Assembly: GCF_030867145.1 (NCBI RefSeq)
Contig: NC_134433.1
Coordinates: 16,155,896-16,219,895, forward strand
Origin: Opisthocomus hoazin
Lineage: Eukaryota; Chordata; Aves; Opisthocomiformes; Opisthocomidae
Direction of reading: 5' to 3'
DNA: 64,000 nucleotides
This document shows positions 27,731 through 36,124 of this stretch, one piece after another (position 1 is the stretch's first letter; every line of letters starts with the position of its first letter). The notes under the pieces are model-generated. The model had not been told where the DNA came from and searched no databases. It worked only from the letters and a program-made list of their open reading frames with translations. The translations under genes were made by a program, and so were the position numbers.

Positions 27731-30071
27731 AATCTCCTTTCACACCTAGAGAGACAGAGACATTTCATTAAATGCCATTAATCGCCACAGACCCAAGCAT
27801 TAGCTAGTTAATTAGACTAAAGTACAGTCACATTTTAACGCTGAGCATTTGCTATTCAACTGGGATAAATGAAAAACTGAAGTCCAAAACCTCAATTCGG
27901 TCTCTAATTAAAAAACAGAAAACAAAAAATTCGGATTATGAAATGCAGTCCAGAATAATACATCATAACTGATGAAAAAAATCTGTTCTTTATTGCATCT
28001 GATTTTCTCCAATTTCCTAATAAGGCTCCTTTCAATCTGAAGATTTTTTTTTTTTTCAAGTGCCTTGTAGAAATCCCAACACTTTAAAAAGGACAAGTGT
28101 GTAAAAAGCAGAAACAGACACTGCTGACCCCTCCAGAGAGGGCGAGTTCCTGCTAAGAGTGGAATCCAGCGAACGTTCCAGGATTTGCCCCACAGTTGAA
28201 AGATGTCTGTTACCAATAAATAAAACAAACAAAAACACACCCAGAAAACACCACCCTACGTGGAGAAAAACAAAATCCCCTTTGTAAAAATAACCTGATT
28301 TTGCATTCTTTAACATGAAAGTTCAAGTCACCGATATCCTCGGCATAAGACTTGCCCTGGTTTTTTTAATTGTTATAGAAGAAATCACATGGGACAGCTT
28401 AACAGCTCTATTGTAAGCATTATAAACTTTTACAAATAACACTGTAGAAACAGATAAGTGGTAACTGAAGACAGTTTAAAATGTAAATAAGCCTTTAAAA
28501 GGTATTGGGAAGGGAGAATGGAACATCAGTCACAGTGCAAAATTATCTTCATACTTTAATTATGAAACCCTTCAAAATTCTGATAACTTGTAAATTGTAT
28601 CTTAAAGACAGCATTAGTCCAACAACGGAACGCAGAAGCCACAAATCCTACAAAATATAAACTCTTTGCTTAGCACAGAAGAAAGTCAGGCATGCCATTA
28701 TTCACTAATCAGTTATTAGACACGTCCTATGAAGAAAAGAACCTCTAAATATTTGACTACGTTAGTTTGGTTTAAAATTCTGCAAGTAGGCTGTGGGATT
28801 TTGTTCTTTTTTTTTTTTTTCCTCTTTTAAAGAAATCACTAGCACCTCTCCTGCTATATGCCCAGGGCTTTTAAAATCACACATAATTTTTCCTAGATGC
28901 AGGTTTTGTACAATATTCAACATTATGGTTCCACATGCTATTAAACTGCTTGCTTTCATGAGGAGCTATATGCAATAAAATTGCTAGGCTGAACTTGTTC
29001 AGGTAGTCTCTTGCCACCCACTTTAAAGCACTTTTCCTTACTGACTTGCATCCACAACTTTGCAGCCTTGTCCTTCCATTTTTCAACAGAACAGTGAAGT
29101 AACCCAAGATGATTAGAGTGTATGCAAGTGGCATACACCAATTAAATTAAGTTCTTCCAATACACTCTCAAAAACAAATAAAAAACTCAAAAAAAAGTCA
29201 ATTACAAAAGTTTTCTTTCAGCCTCTGGCTTTCAAAATTCAAATACAACTGACCACATGTTTGGATTTGAAACTGATCTGTTGTTTTCATTAGGCACAGC
29301 CTGAAGAGCAACAACCACTTCCATTCCATAAGCAACCCCTCCAGAAGAAAGGGCACCCAGTGATATTTCAGAGTAAGCATGCACACAGAAGTCTCTCCGC
29401 ACATTGCGACAGCGTCTTTGTCCCAACGTGGAAACCGGCCTCACTATAGCAGGAGTGGCCTGGAAGAAGGAGGTCACGTCTCCAGCCAGCCCGATCGGCT
29501 AAGAGACTTAAACCTCATTGTTTCACTGTTCTGGCAAAATAATACCCTGTGGCCTGAAGAGTTCAGAGCTTCATCAGAAACTTGCTATCCGATGCTTACT
29601 AGTCTCCAAACACAACTCTGAAGTTATACAAAAGAAAATCTGCAAACAATGAAGGCAGAGATATATTCCCATCCATCACGACCACAGAACTGAAAGCTCA
29701 GCTCAGAACAAGCCTGAAGTCTGCACTTAATCCAAACGCTCTTCACAAACACCAGGCAAAACATATTGTGTAAAATAGCACAACAAACGCAAGTAATGCA
29801 GCAACAATCTCCCCCCCGAACTAGAGCAGTCTCTGCTTTTCAGCCAGCCGCAGCTGACCGGGACTCTGGGAGGAGACGGTTAAACTGGAGACACGCAATA
29901 TCGCACAAAGCCGCTCTCCTGTAGTTTCACAGCCATACGCTGATACCCTTAAGACGCCATGCACTCCGGCTTTAAAAGCTTTCATTGCCAATTCCCTGTT
30001 TGAAACCTGAACTGCCTGGCAACAATGATTCTCTGTGTGCCTAAAATCCTATTATCGATCCTCCTACTTAC

Positions 30072-30113
30072 CTTAGGCTGTGCTCGTCGGGGAAATGCAA
30101 CTTTAGGGTCAAT
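30072..30113 (-). CDS. MSI2: MSI2 coding exon 5 (end of RRM1 and linker)
   Basis: A 42-bp exon with acceptor TTCCTCAG and donor AAG|GTAAGTAGG. It codes exactly [14 protein letters not shown], the conserved segment that ends Musashi RRM1, including the phenylalanine and arginines that help bind RNA. It starts and ends on codon boundaries, so the next exon (RRM2, below this window) also starts in phase 0. Skipping this exon would keep frame but remove 14 residues. Confidence 0.96.
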
Positions 30114-33100
30114 CTGAGGAAAAAGAAAGGGGAAATCAACAAGATAGCTTTTGTTGTCAATTTATTTTTTTTTTTAATCACTGAATTATTAATCCCTCAT
30201 TTCTCAGGCTTATAATTCAGCACACTGAGTCATCTAGAACTACTCTGGAACTGACGGATCGCAGTCTGGGTTTGTTTGCGGGGGGTTCTGGCATGGGGAA
30301 GGAGACGGGAAGAGAGGAAGAAAACATCTCTTCTGCACACCTCCTACATCATCTGCTGGGCAACAATCTCCGCTGGTGCCCAGGGAGCTCTGTATTAGTC
30401 TCTGGGTGCTGCCTCTACAACCAAAACTGAGTGTTAAATGTTATCTGCATCCTCTGGAGGTTACCCAGAAAGATGGCCAGCATTCCTGACCGAGATCTTA
30501 ACCTGTTGGTTTTGACACCTGCACCTTCCTTCAGCTGGGTTTGGGGTTACTTTATTTTTCCTTTATTTTCCTGTTTTGTCAACTGACTAGCAACACCACA
30601 TAAAAAAGAAATGCAAAACACAAAGTCAAATTATTCACATTTCAAAGACTAAAACTGAAACATTAAAAGGGCTACAAGATTATCCTTGATAACTAGATGC
30701 CAAATTGATCCGGTTTGCTCACCCTCAAAAAACATACGCGAGCAATGAAAGACTACGAAGGGGCATTTATGGGAAGGGGTGGGAAGAGGGGAGAGCAAGA
30801 CACAAGCAAAACATACAGGCATTTAAAAATAGAAGAAACCACGTTCTTAAAAAAGATCTTCCGTAAAGGAGTTACCTAAAGTATTCTTGGATGAAGCATG
30901 CCACCAGAGACAAAAAGGAAGGGGGGTGGGAATATCTTTGTTTTACCCCACGCTCCCTTGTTTCAAGATGCAGCATTGACTCCTATTGCGCTGCATAAAT
31001 TAGAAAGCGTGTCCGCTCTGCAATTCCAAAATGCTAATTCTGCAATTTTAAAAACAACTTCCACATGGGTCATCTTTAAAAGCGACTCTTCTCTACCATT
31101 CAAAAATCACTTAAAAAGACACCACCGCAGATGCATGTCTGCATGCAAACAAAAATCATACCTTTTAAACAACTGCCCGTCTTAAATTGCCATCATTAAA
31201 AATGACTGCAATAAAATGTCTATGTGCTGCTGATTTCACCTCCGTTTTTCAGCAGCATCTGCATGCAGACATGTTCTAAATAAAAGACTCTGGAAAAGGA
31301 TGTTTTAAAGGACTAAATCCTACCTAAATCCTACCTGTGCAACTTGCAACTGCTTTCAGCGTAGTCTGACTACGTAAGAAACCGACGAAACTAATCCTGA
31401 TTGCATTAAGGCATATTTAGAAGTAGAGGCTTTCTTCAATAGTTTGGGTTTTGTTGGTTTCCCCACCCCCCCGCCTCAAGCTAATCCTGATTCGAGAAAG
31501 GAGATATTTCCATTTGGTACTGTTACTCCTGTGGTGATAAATACTCCTGTCACTGATAAATAATCATGGGCCTCTTCTAAAAAGCAGTTTTACTCAATTA
31601 ATTTGTCAAAATTGTAAAGAGCACAAACATTCGATGTGCAACTGATAAAGTGATTTGTCTACATCAGATACAAATGCAGTATCTTTTTTAGGACATACCT
31701 GAGAAATGAGCGATTACATGCCACTTTATTGTTCAAAAAGCATAAAATGTAAAATTCTTTATCTAGAAAGCTAACCTTTTCAGAGATTAACATTATCTAC
31801 AAATATATTCAGCACCGACTAGGCATTTGTCTACTGGGGAAATACAACAGGTACGGATTTTCCACAGCAATACCCAAAGGTGGAAGCAAATATGCACGTT
31901 TCTACATTTGCTTCAAAAGTGAAAGTCTTCTCAACAAAGAACACCAGTCCCACCAGAAGGGCATCACGGCAAAGTCCCACTGGTAAAAAGTTGGAAGAGC
32001 CATTAACTCAAAAGCAACGCATTCATTTTTGAAGGTCAGTTCAAAGAGCGTGGAGTTCTTTGCACCACAGCGACAGCCCTTCTTAAATAACTGAATTTTC
32101 CTTCACAAAACCTTTTGGATAAACACCATCAGCGTTTGAAGGTGAACACTAGCAATCAACGTGGCAAATCCATACCTTTTGCACATCCCTGTCAACTATT
32201 TAAACAATAACCAAAAAAAAAAAAACCAAACGACTACCAAAAAAAAAAATTAGTTAGTTAGGTACAATTCTACTTACTGTATCTACAAGTCCTCTAGGAA
32301 ATGACTATAATACTATTTCTGATATGAATGGCCATTACCTAAACAAAGCTTTTAACGTAACTGTAAACAAGAGCGACGTTTCCATGCCAATACCCAACCG
32401 ATCTGCCTCCTGTGCTGAACGTTGAAACAGAGTCAAATGCTATGTTATACTAAAGAACAGTTACTATAACACTTCTACAAATAAACGGCTGAAAGGGAAC
32501 CTGGCTAGTTTCATGCTTTACTTCTAAGCTGCGCTACTGATTCTCAGGTCAGTTTCTTGCTGAGACTGATCCGATCATTATCATACAATCAAAACTGAGG
32601 CAAATTTGTCCTGGTCAAGCTTTTCACCCCTCCCCCAGAGAAAAGCAAATTAATACATTGCAGGGACTAGACTGTGACACAGGAAAAGAGCTGGGGGAGG
32701 ACGTAATTATAGTCAGAAATATGACAGGGTGTCCTCCCGTGATTTTTTTTTTTTAAACCCTCGTTCAAGATAGTGTTTGCCTTTGTTCTTCTTATCTAAA
32801 TTTATCTTTAAAAACACATAGAGAATATAGCTGTACATTAAAAGTCTGGTGAGTTTAATCTCAGAAGCACAGCTGAATCAGTTATCTTACCATCTCTGAT
32901 TAAACCTAAAATCAAATTATTAAGACATGTGAAAGCATGGGCTACGTGTTCAGACAAGCCCAGCAGAATTTGTAGGTCGAATTAAAACACTAGATTCCAC
33001 CTGCTTCTATGAGAGCTTTGGGCTTTTTTTTTTTGCATATAAATGACATTTTTTTGAAAAATCATACACTCGGGTTTGCTCCCTGCTTCTTCTATTTGTC

Positions 33101-35410
33101 ATGTAACTGTAATCTCACGCACACAAGGCACCCACGAGATGTTCCAGCACTGAGACAGGATTCCTCCTAACACCATGCTCACGTCAAATAAAACCTTTAA
33201 CATCCAGAACACATACTATAAAGGACAGTTACAGCAACGAACCCGTTCGATAGGTTCAGCAGAAGCTCTCTGCCAGACAGTTAAACCAACACAACCCTTC
33301 CCTTCCCAAAAACACGACCCCCTTCAGACCGACCAGGACCAAAGCAACAATGACCTCTACCAGTGTCCTTCCCCCCCCTCCCCTTCCAGGTTTGCTGAGG
33401 CTTAAAATTGCCACAAAGTAAGCGGCACAAAAACTTCATCTTTTTGCACGGCCTTGATTGCAGGGAGGAAAACAGGGCCTAAAGCTACACATGCTTGCTA
33501 TCTTTTGTTTGACCCGACACTGAAAACACTGTATCAGGTCAAGGGGTAAACTTACATGCGGGTTGTTTTTTAGTTTGGTTTTCTTTTAAAAAAAAAAAAA
33601 AAAAGCAAATGTAACATTTACTTAAAAAAATAAATAAATAAATAGATTGGCTGAATCCACTTTCCTTATGTTATCCACCGGAGAGCGAATGTAGCAAAAA
33701 AGCTCTGGAGAAACAACAACAAATCAGGACTCGTGATTCTCTGCTCTCCAGCTCTCCGCTAGCTCGCCATAAATCCAGGCGCACGTTTCGTAAGAGCCCT
33801 GCCATCACAGGTGAGGGGGCTCTCTCCAAAAAATGACTTTGGGAAATGACACCAGAAGCAGCTTTTATGATCTGACAGTAAGTCACTCCCACCTTGAAAC
33901 GCGTGCACTGATAAATAAATAATCAATCAAAAGAAGCAGAAAGTTCCCTGCAGAAAGCATTCTGCAGCCGAACACCAAAAAAAGTTGGATTTTACTCCAC
34001 AGTTTTTTTGTCAATGTCACCGCTCAATAAAACATAAGGCTGGGGGAGGAGCCATCGGTCACGATGGGTAAATTTGGATTTAAAAAAAAAGGAAAGTTAC
34101 CGCTTTCTTTGAGTTAAAGGCAGAATGGAGGGGGAAAAAAAAAACAAGGAAGAACCCCACCATGCAAAGTCCCGGTTCAATGACAGCTGGACACCGCCCC
34201 GCAAAGCGACCGAAGCTCCCCAGGCAAAGCGGGCGAGGGCAGGGTCCCGCGGCGCGGGGGGGAGCCCCACGCAGGGTGGGCAGCCCCACGCAGGGGCGAG
34301 GGCAGGGTCCCCGCGGCGGGGGGGGGAGCCCCACGCAGGGTAGGCAGCCCCACGCAGGGGCGAGGGCAGGGTCCCCGCGGCGTGGGAGGGGTGGGGGGGG
34401 GGGGAGCCCCACGCAGGACCTACCGTCTTGGAGTCCAGCTCGTGGTGGGGCTGCGCCAGGACTTTGTCTACACTCGCCGGATCCGCGAACGTAACGAACC
34501 CGAATCCTCTGCGAGAGACAAAGAGCGAGGGGATGGGGGGGGAGCGGGAAGAGGTGGGGGGGTGATGAGAACCAGCGACCGGGAGAGAAGTCATAAAAAT
34601 AAACGGCGGGTTCCTCCCCCCTCCCCTTCCCCGCAGCCCCGGGGTCCGGGGGGGGGGGGGGGGGGGGGGCGGGCAGCCCCTCTCCGCCCGCCGCTTTGTT
34701 TCCTCCTCCCGGCTGAGGGGATGCACGGAGAAACCCCCCGAGCCCACGCGTGGGATGGCACTGGGGGGGATAGGGGGGTGGTTTGGGGGGGATAGGGGGG
34801 GTCCCACCCGCCCCGGCGGCAACTCGCGAAGTTTGTCAGCGCGACTCGGGGTGGGCGGCGGTTTTTACCTGGAGCGCTTGGTGGTGGGGTCCCGCATGAC
34901 CATACACTCTCTAATTTCTCCGAATTTGCTAAAATAGTCTCTAAGGCTGTCTGCGGAGAGAGGGAGAAGCGAAGAGGCAGAGGAGGGAAGGGGGGGGGGC
35001 GCGGGCAGGCCCCGGCGCGGCGGGACGCGGCCCACGCGGGGCGGGACGCGCGAGGAGGGCTGTGAGGTGAGGTGAGGGGGGGGGGCGGCTGCCCTTACCT
35101 GGTGAGGTTTGCCAGCTGAGGCCGCCGATGAACATCTTGCTGGAGGGAGAGAAGAGAGCGGAGTTGAACGCCGGTGCGGGATCGGCCATTTTGACGGGGC
35201 ACCTCACGGCGGCGCGGAGAGGCGCGGAGCGGAGCGGCGAGGAGCGGGGAGGGGAGGGGGGGGGGGCCGGCCGACCGGCCGGCCCCCCCCCCCCTCCCCT
35301 CCCCGCTCCTCGCCGCTCCGCTCCTCGCCCCGCCACCCGCCGACTTACCCGGGGTCGTGCTGCGCCTCGCCGGGGCTCCCCGAGGTAGCCTGGCTCCCGT
35401 CCGCCTCCAT
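30072..35410 (-). CDS. MSI2: MSI2 (Musashi RNA-binding protein 2), 5' part, canonical start; partial
   Basis: Five exons join on the minus strand: 35410-35349, 35139-35099, 34950-34869, 34508-34424 and 30113-30072 (62, 41, 82, 85 and 42 bp; 312 bp, 104 codons). Every internal junction has GT donor and AG acceptor and the frame is kept. The protein begins [12 protein letters not shown] and enters RRM1 at about residue 21. RNP2 is MFIGGL (residues 23-28) and RNP1 is RGFGFVTF (62-69). The linker [14 protein letters not shown] closes the segment. Musashi proteins bind UAG-containing motifs in mRNA 3' UTRs in the cytoplasm and control translation in stem and progenitor cells (family knowledge). 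The full protein is about 330 residues with two RRMs; RRM2 and the carboxy-terminus must lie below position 1, since I found no IFVGGL-type exon here. MSI1 is the alternative, but the MEA(D/N)GSQ start, SPDSLRDYF and [11 protein letters not shown] fit MSI2. The ATG has a strong context (GCGGCCATGG). Confidence 0.95.
33588..33643. repeat. A17 tract and (AAAT)n microsatellite
   Basis: An A17 homopolymer at 33588-33604 followed about 25 bp later by A7 and four AAAT units. It lies in MSI2 intron 4 and resembles a mutated poly(A) tail, but no element body precedes it that I can recognise. Confidence 0.75.
34231..34417. repeat. Tandem repeat, 63-64 bp unit, about 2.9 copies, abutting exon 4 donor
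   Basis: Copies begin with GGGCGAGGGCAGGGTC at 34231, 34294 and 34358. Each carries a GC-rich centre, a G run of variable length and AGCCCCACGCAG, which is itself doubled in the first two copies. The third copy ends at AGCCCCACGCAG, and the next six bases are the reverse complement of the exon 4 donor GTAGGT. Copies differ by a few bases and by G-run length. Confidence 0.88.
34424..34508 (-). CDS. MSI2: MSI2 coding exon 4 (RNP1 of RRM1)
   Basis: An 85-bp exon with acceptor CTCTCGCAG and donor AAGACG|GTAGGT. It completes an arginine codon and codes RNP1 GFGFVTF, then [21 protein letters not shown], ending on a complete codon (90 in total). Residue 80 is alanine where the human protein, as I recall, has glycine. 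The donor at 34423/34422 is followed within a few bases by a GC-rich tandem repeat (34417 down to 34231). Confidence 0.95.
34509..34868 (-). other. MSI2: MSI2 intron 3 (360 bp)
   Basis: Donor GTAAAA and acceptor CTCTCGCAG. It contains a 22-G homopolymer on the plus strand (C22 in the pre-mRNA) and several short G runs that could form quadruplexes on the template strand. Confidence 0.85.
34648..34669. repeat. G22 homopolymer in MSI2 intron 3
   Basis: Twenty-two consecutive G on the plus strand, that is C22 in the MSI2 transcript. The length may be inexact because sequencing handles such runs badly. Confidence 0.8.
34869..34950 (-). CDS. MSI2: MSI2 coding exon 3 (RRM1 helix 1 to beta 3)
   Basis: An 82-bp exon with acceptor CTCTCCGCAG and donor TCCAG|GTAAAA. 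It codes the end of an aspartate, then [18 protein letters not shown] and RDPTTKRS, ending with two bases of the arginine that opens RNP1. This is the usual RRM helix alpha-1, strand beta-2 and loop. It matches vertebrate MSI2 without gaps as far as I can recall. Confidence 0.95.
34951..35098 (-). other. MSI2: MSI2 intron 2 (148 bp)
   Basis: A short, very GC-rich intron with donor GTAAGG and acceptor CCGCAG. On the plus strand it holds runs of eight or more G. Nothing else stands out. Confidence 0.85.
35099..35139 (-). CDS. MSI2: MSI2 coding exon 2 (RNP2 of RRM1)
   Basis: A 41-bp exon preceded by a pyrimidine-rich acceptor ending CTCCCTCCAG and followed by donor CAG|GTAAGG. It codes [13 protein letters not shown] plus the first base of an aspartate codon finished by exon 3. 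MFIGGL is the RNP2 beta-strand and the SWQT segment carries an aromatic residue known to contact RNA in Musashi RRM1. The same exon serves both amino-terminal forms. Confidence 0.95.
35099..35189 (-). CDS. MSI2: MSI2 alternative first coding exon, reads through the exon 2 acceptor
   Basis: An ATG at 35189 (context CAAAATGGC: A at -3, G at +4, excellent) opens a frame [17 protein letters not shown], 17 residues, that runs without interruption into [13 protein letters not shown] of exon 2. Human MSI2 isoform 2, as I recall it, has a 17-residue alternative start of the form MADL...FSPSS before the same KMFIGG, so both length and ends agree. Reading from 35189 through 35140, the LFSPSS codons are the pyrimidine tract and AG of the canonical exon 2 acceptor. 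A transcript using this start must begin inside intron 1 or keep that intron. Position, Kozak context and homology are seen or recalled; use in this species is inferred. Confidence 0.8.
35140..35348 (-). other. MSI2: MSI2 intron 1 (209 bp), also alternative 5' leader and start
   Basis: A very short GC-rich intron bounded by GTAAGT and CCAG. About half of it is the 107-bp palindrome at 35222-35328. Its last 50 bases are the alternative coding start (ATG at 35189). It thus works as intron for the canonical mRNA and as leader plus coding sequence for the alternative form. Confidence 0.8.
35222..35328. repeat. Near-perfect GC palindrome, 51-bp arms, 4-base loop
   Basis: Left arm 35222-35272 and right arm 35277-35328 are reverse complements except for one mismatch near the outer end and one extra C in the homopolymer run (11 G against 12 C). 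The loop is GACC and the inner stem is GGCCGGCC. It lies entirely in MSI2 intron 1, starting 20 nt after the exon 1 donor and ending 33 nt before the alternative ATG. As RNA it would be a very stable hairpin; as DNA, a cruciform candidate. An assembly error at a palindrome must be excluded. Confidence 0.9.
35349..35410 (-). CDS. MSI2: MSI2 coding exon 1 (canonical amino-terminus)
   Basis: ATG at 35410 to a donor reading GG|GTAAGT at 35349/35348. It codes 20 full residues plus two bases of a glycine codon (GG + C from exon 2). Residues end ...AQHDPG, like the human form that ends ...SQHDPG as I recall it. If this intron is not removed, the frame meets TAA at once: the donor itself gives CCC GGG TAA, so retention yields a 21-residue peptide. 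The exon lies in a CpG island, and 5' UTR continues upstream of 35410. Confidence 0.93.
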
Positions 35411-35632
35411 GGCCGCGCGGAGCCCTCAGCGATCCGCGCCGAGCGAGAGCCCCCTGAGAGGACCCCCCCCCCCCTCTGCCCGCCCGACCCGCCCCCCCCC
35501 CCCCCCCCGGCCCGGCTACGGCTCTGTTCGCTCCGGTTGCCTTTCCCCTTCCCTTCCCCCCTCCTCCTCCTCCTCCCTCCGCTACCGGAGGATCTCACTG
35601 GAGAGGCGCTGGGGAAGCAGCCAGATCCGTCA

Positions 35633-35638
35633 CACGTG
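35633..35638. promoter_or_regulatory. E-box CACGTG
   Basis: A canonical CACGTG (bHLH-ZIP type, MYC/MAX/USF) in the sequence ACACGTGGG, about 220 bp upstream of the MSI2 start codon. It contains a CpG and lies in the CpG island. A single short site, so modest support. Confidence 0.4.
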
Positions 35639-35742
35639 GGATCGGCTTAGCTCAGCGCCGCGCCGTCCCTCCCCTCCCTCCATGCCGCGCCGCCTCCCTC
35701 CCCTCCCTGCCTCCCTCCCTCCCCCCCCCCCCCCGCGACACC

Positions 35743-35752
35743 GGGGCGGGGC
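35743..35752. promoter_or_regulatory. GC box (Sp/KLF site)
   Basis: GGGGCGGGGC, a consensus Sp1/KLF site, 26 bp from the CRE on the gene side. Several looser GC boxes lie around it. Confidence 0.5.
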
Positions 35753-35777
35753 CCGCCGCCGTCGCGTGGCCCGGCCG

Positions 35778-35785
35778 TGACGTCA
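35778..35785. promoter_or_regulatory. Perfect CRE (TGACGTCA)
   Basis: The 8-bp palindrome TGACGTCA inside GTGACGTCAC, about 370 bp upstream of the MSI2 start codon and flanked by CpG-rich DNA. Full CREs near CpG-island promoters are usual CREB/ATF sites. Occupancy is inferred. Confidence 0.6.
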
Positions 35786-36124
35786 CCGCCGCGCGCGCGC
35801 CACCCCCCACCACACCCCCCCTCCTCCCCCCCCCCCCACGCGCGGCGGCAGGGGGAGGCTCCATACGCCCCCCCCCCAGGGCCGACACGCGTGGCCGTGG
35901 GCAGGTTCGCAGCGGCGAAGCGGACCCCCAACCCCCCCCCCCTCCCCCCCGCACACACGCGCGCGTGCGGGGGGGGCTCTCGGGGTGAAGGTGGCGCGAG
36001 GTGTGGGGTGTCCCGCCGCTGCCCCCGCCCTGCGTCCCCCTCGGCGCCGATGGCGGGTCGGTCGCTCCAGGGAGTGGGGAGGGGGGTCCGGGGGGGGGGG
36101 GGCAGCAGGGGCAACTGAGAGCGG

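Larger units (their letters stand above)
1..30071 (-). other. MSI2: MSI2 intron 5, first 30 kb (continues beyond the window)
   Basis: Starts at donor GTAAGTAGG just below exon 5. None of the open frames in either strand resembles RRM2 or the Ala/Gly/Tyr-rich carboxy-terminus, so the whole stretch is intron on the main gene model. Contents: an ancient MIR-like SINE near 6473, a CR1 fragment near 13940, GC/CpG-rich patches (about 2370-2700, 10760-11000, 14540-14900, 20040-20850, 27400-27670), and AT-rich blocks that may be conserved non-coding elements (about 8320-8660, 12541-12800, 28330-28640). Elsewhere I see only unique non-coding sequence and short homopolymers. Confidence 0.85.
30114..34423 (-). 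other. MSI2: MSI2 intron 4 (4310 bp)
   Basis: Runs from donor GTAGGT at 34423 to acceptor CTCAG at 30114. The first 200 bp are a GC-rich tandem repeat. The rest is AT-rich with poly(A)/poly(T) tracts, including an A17 tract at 33588-33604 and an (AAAT)n stretch near 33628-33643. I see no further exon or repeat family. Confidence 0.85.
35411..35800 (-). promoter_or_regulatory. MSI2: MSI2 CpG-island promoter and 5' UTR
   Basis: The 390 bp upstream of the start codon are extremely GC-rich and CpG-dense, with no TATA or CCAAT box I can see, typical of a broad CpG-island promoter. They contain a GC box, an E-box and a full palindromic CRE (listed separately) and long C runs on the plus strand. 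The transcription start cannot be fixed from sequence; the CRE position suggests it lies roughly 35450-35700 (inference). Confidence 0.7.

Noticed and set aside
1..30071. MSI2 RRM2 exon (IFVGGL) expected after exon 5
   Set aside because: No minus-strand frame in this stretch shows RRM2 RNP motifs, so it must lie outside the window.
35095..35598. 167-codon Arg/Gly-rich minus frame across exon 1
   Set aside because: Out of frame with MSI2 and produced by GC-rich leader and intron sequence; it ignores well-supported splice sites.
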